Source of the DNA: Dendrolimus kikuchii
Lineage: Eukaryota; Arthropoda; Insecta; Lepidoptera; Lasiocampidae
Direction: 5' to 3'
DNA: 64,000 nucleotides
NCBI GenBank assembly: GCA_019925095.2
Contig: CM034394.1
Span: 8,320,272 to 8,384,271 of the forward strand
Below are positions 62,279 through 64,000 of this stretch, in pieces. Within the stretch, counting starts at the first letter, position 1. Each line of letters begins with the position of its first letter. Under the pieces are notes generated by a model. That model was not told the DNA's origin. It did not search any database and saw nothing but the letters and a program-made list of their open reading frames with translations. Both the position numbers and the translations under genes were made by a program.

Positions 62279-64000
62279 GTTTTGTTTGAAATTTTTTATC
62301 TTGAATGTTGAGTATTTGTATCATGTCCTCTGCATCCACTCATATCTTCAATTAGAATTTTATACAATGGAGAAAATTACACGAATTATTAAAATTTAAT
62401 ATGATAATTTATAATATTTATTCATTTAATGTGATGAGATTAGGGCATAATAGACATGTTAGTTATAGATACGATAATTATTTATGAGAGCTGTATTACT
62501 TTTACATGTATTAATTTTTGCATATGAAATCAATTTCATTTTATACCATGTTGGAACAGTCATATAAATCTCAAAATTATCATTTGTACAAAGCTTAAAC
62601 TACGTACATGTCTTATGAAGACAAGATCTTAGATTAACGACATATTTGCATTCATATATCAGGTTCTTGTCATACTTATAAAATCTGTAAAATTATTGTA
62701 CACGATGTGTCACTGGAGGCAGCATAAATAACGCCTCCGTCAGACCCAGGACACCGTGCGATGCAAGATTACGATTTAATACAGAATGGTCAATTCGAAA
62801 TGATTGGTGCAGAGAGTTTACCTCAAACGTCGTTCGATTTCCTTTTTGAACATTTTTTTTGAATATTTAAGTACATTTTCCATTGTATGTTCCATTTATT
62901 TTTGTGTTATCTATCTTCTATCTATCTATACTATAATAAATCTGTTAATGGTTCGAGTTTGTACATTGCGTTTAAAAATGTGAAAAAAGTCAGGGGGATA
63001 ATTTGGACTAATAGATTTCGAAAATGAAATATTTAGAAATTTTGTCTGTCTGTCTTTCTGTCTGTTAGAGTATCACGTAAAAATTACATACATACATACA
63101 TACAACATACATAACTTCACGCCAGTTCCCTTGCGGGGTAGGCACGAACAACAGAGTGCCATTTAGGCTTATTCTTACACACCTCACTTGCCTCTTTGAC
63201 ATTCATAACTCTTGTCATGCAAGCTCGTCTGTTCTTAAGGCTCCTGACATCACCTTCTGCTAGTACACGATCAATTTGATCATGGAAGGTGTGTGTAAAA
63301 ATTACAGAACGGATTAAATGAAATTCGGAACGGAGTTAACTTATATCACGAGGCGTAACTTAGAATACTTTTTGTCCCGATAAATGAGGTATTTTCCGTG
63401 GGATAGACGAAAATTGCGAAAAAGATGGCGTTGCGATCGCATCTTTTTTGGAAACTAATGAACGTTTAGAAATGAAATTCAACATAAGACTGGCTTATAA
63501 CCCGAATCAACACTTAGGATACGTTTTATTCCAGATAAAAGATGTCGTTTACTTGGAATAGACGGATTAGCAAAATAGATGGCGATGCCATTACGATATA
63601 TACAACCATCGCTGTAATTCAATAACAAATTGTCAGGTTGCCCACATGTCATTCATTACATATTAGCATGGAAACAGAATTCTTCGTCCGTGGTATTAGT
63701 TAGATACTTCAAATCAGGTTGGCTGCGAGTTTTCTTTTTGTTTCACTGTGCAGTTATCTATACTATATTGACTTAGTTTCTTTGTAATTGTAGTGAATTC
63801 AACAAGAAACTTTAGTATTGAAGGTTTATACATATATAAAAAAATCGAATTAATTTTTTATGTACGCAACATAGAATTACCACGTAGGGTGTTTCACGCG
63901 GTGTAGCTGCGGGGAATTCGCGATTTGTAATGTGTATGGGCCATCACAATACCGTGGCCTATACTTTCTTCCCCCTGGCACGCGGAGTTGGTCGAGCTTC
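62279..64000. other. Intergenic stretch with a repeat interrupted by a LINE tail
   Basis: No gene recognised. 62930-63640 looks like one dispersed repeat (TCTGTCTGTCTTTCTGTCTG, CCCGATAAATGAGG, AGATGGCG blocks) split at 63089-63294. The last 130 bases are GC-richer but run off the window. Confidence 0.4.
63089..63294 (-). mobile_element. 3' tail fragment of the RTE-like LINE
   Basis: 206 bp, the longest of three short copies, matching about 42977-43167 in reverse from (ACAT)n and ACTTCACGCCAGTTCCCTTG to GATCAATTTGATCATGGAAG. 12-bp target duplication GTAAAAATTACA at 63077-63088 and 63295-63306. Confidence 0.92.

Noticed and set aside
63060..63110. CRISPR-like or regulatory tandem repeat
   Set aside because: The short TCTGTCTG and ACAT runs are simple repeats; there is no spacer pattern and the genome is animal.

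Overview
The window is animal nuclear DNA, most likely from a moth or butterfly (Lepidoptera). The basis is short, AT-rich introns with GT..AG borders and TACTAAT-like branch points, insect-type versions of three conserved genes, and a dense load of repeat types common in lepidopteran genomes (tRNA-derived SINEs, R1-clade and RTE-like LINEs, maT and mariner elements, many small inverted-repeat elements). The species cannot be named from this. No bacterial-type operon, CRISPR array, rRNA gene or free-standing tRNA gene was seen.

Three host genes could be assembled exon by exon with consistent phases. (1) 1043-15190, plus strand: the last 14 coding exons (724 residues) of an NSUN7-like protein; its 5' end lies left of the window. 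Both cysteines expected in an RNA m5C methyltransferase are replaced (Asn and His), so it looks like a pseudo-enzyme. (2) 34840 down to 16950, minus strand: a complete 16-exon UBE3A (E6AP) ubiquitin ligase of 934 residues, with an intact four-Cys AZUL finger and the HECT catalytic Cys. NSUN7 and UBE3A converge tail to tail. (3) 46081-50999, plus strand: a complete five-exon PDE6D / prenyl-binding protein delta of 157 residues, divergent from UBE3A.

The 11 kb between the UBE3A and PDE6D start codons is mostly mobile DNA. It holds a tandemly duplicated palindromic element, a 4 kb GC-rich R1-clade LINE (5' truncated, one stop in ORF1, one frameshift in ORF2), a 2.7 kb RTE-like LINE with 12-bp target duplications and an internal deletion that removes the reverse transcriptase catalytic box, and a second, 0.9 kb R1-clade fragment with a 15-bp target duplication about 185 bp upstream of the PDE6D ATG.

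Introns hold more mobile DNA: a maT-type (DD37D) transposon in UBE3A, a decayed mariner in PDE6D, SINEs with MITEs inserted in them, and repeats carrying a 9-bp minisatellite. From 52 to 64 kb I recognise no host exon. That part contains a SINE with a 13-bp duplication, foldback elements, a probable solo LTR, a relic Tc1/mariner-superfamily transposase, an (AT)n microsatellite and assorted repeats.
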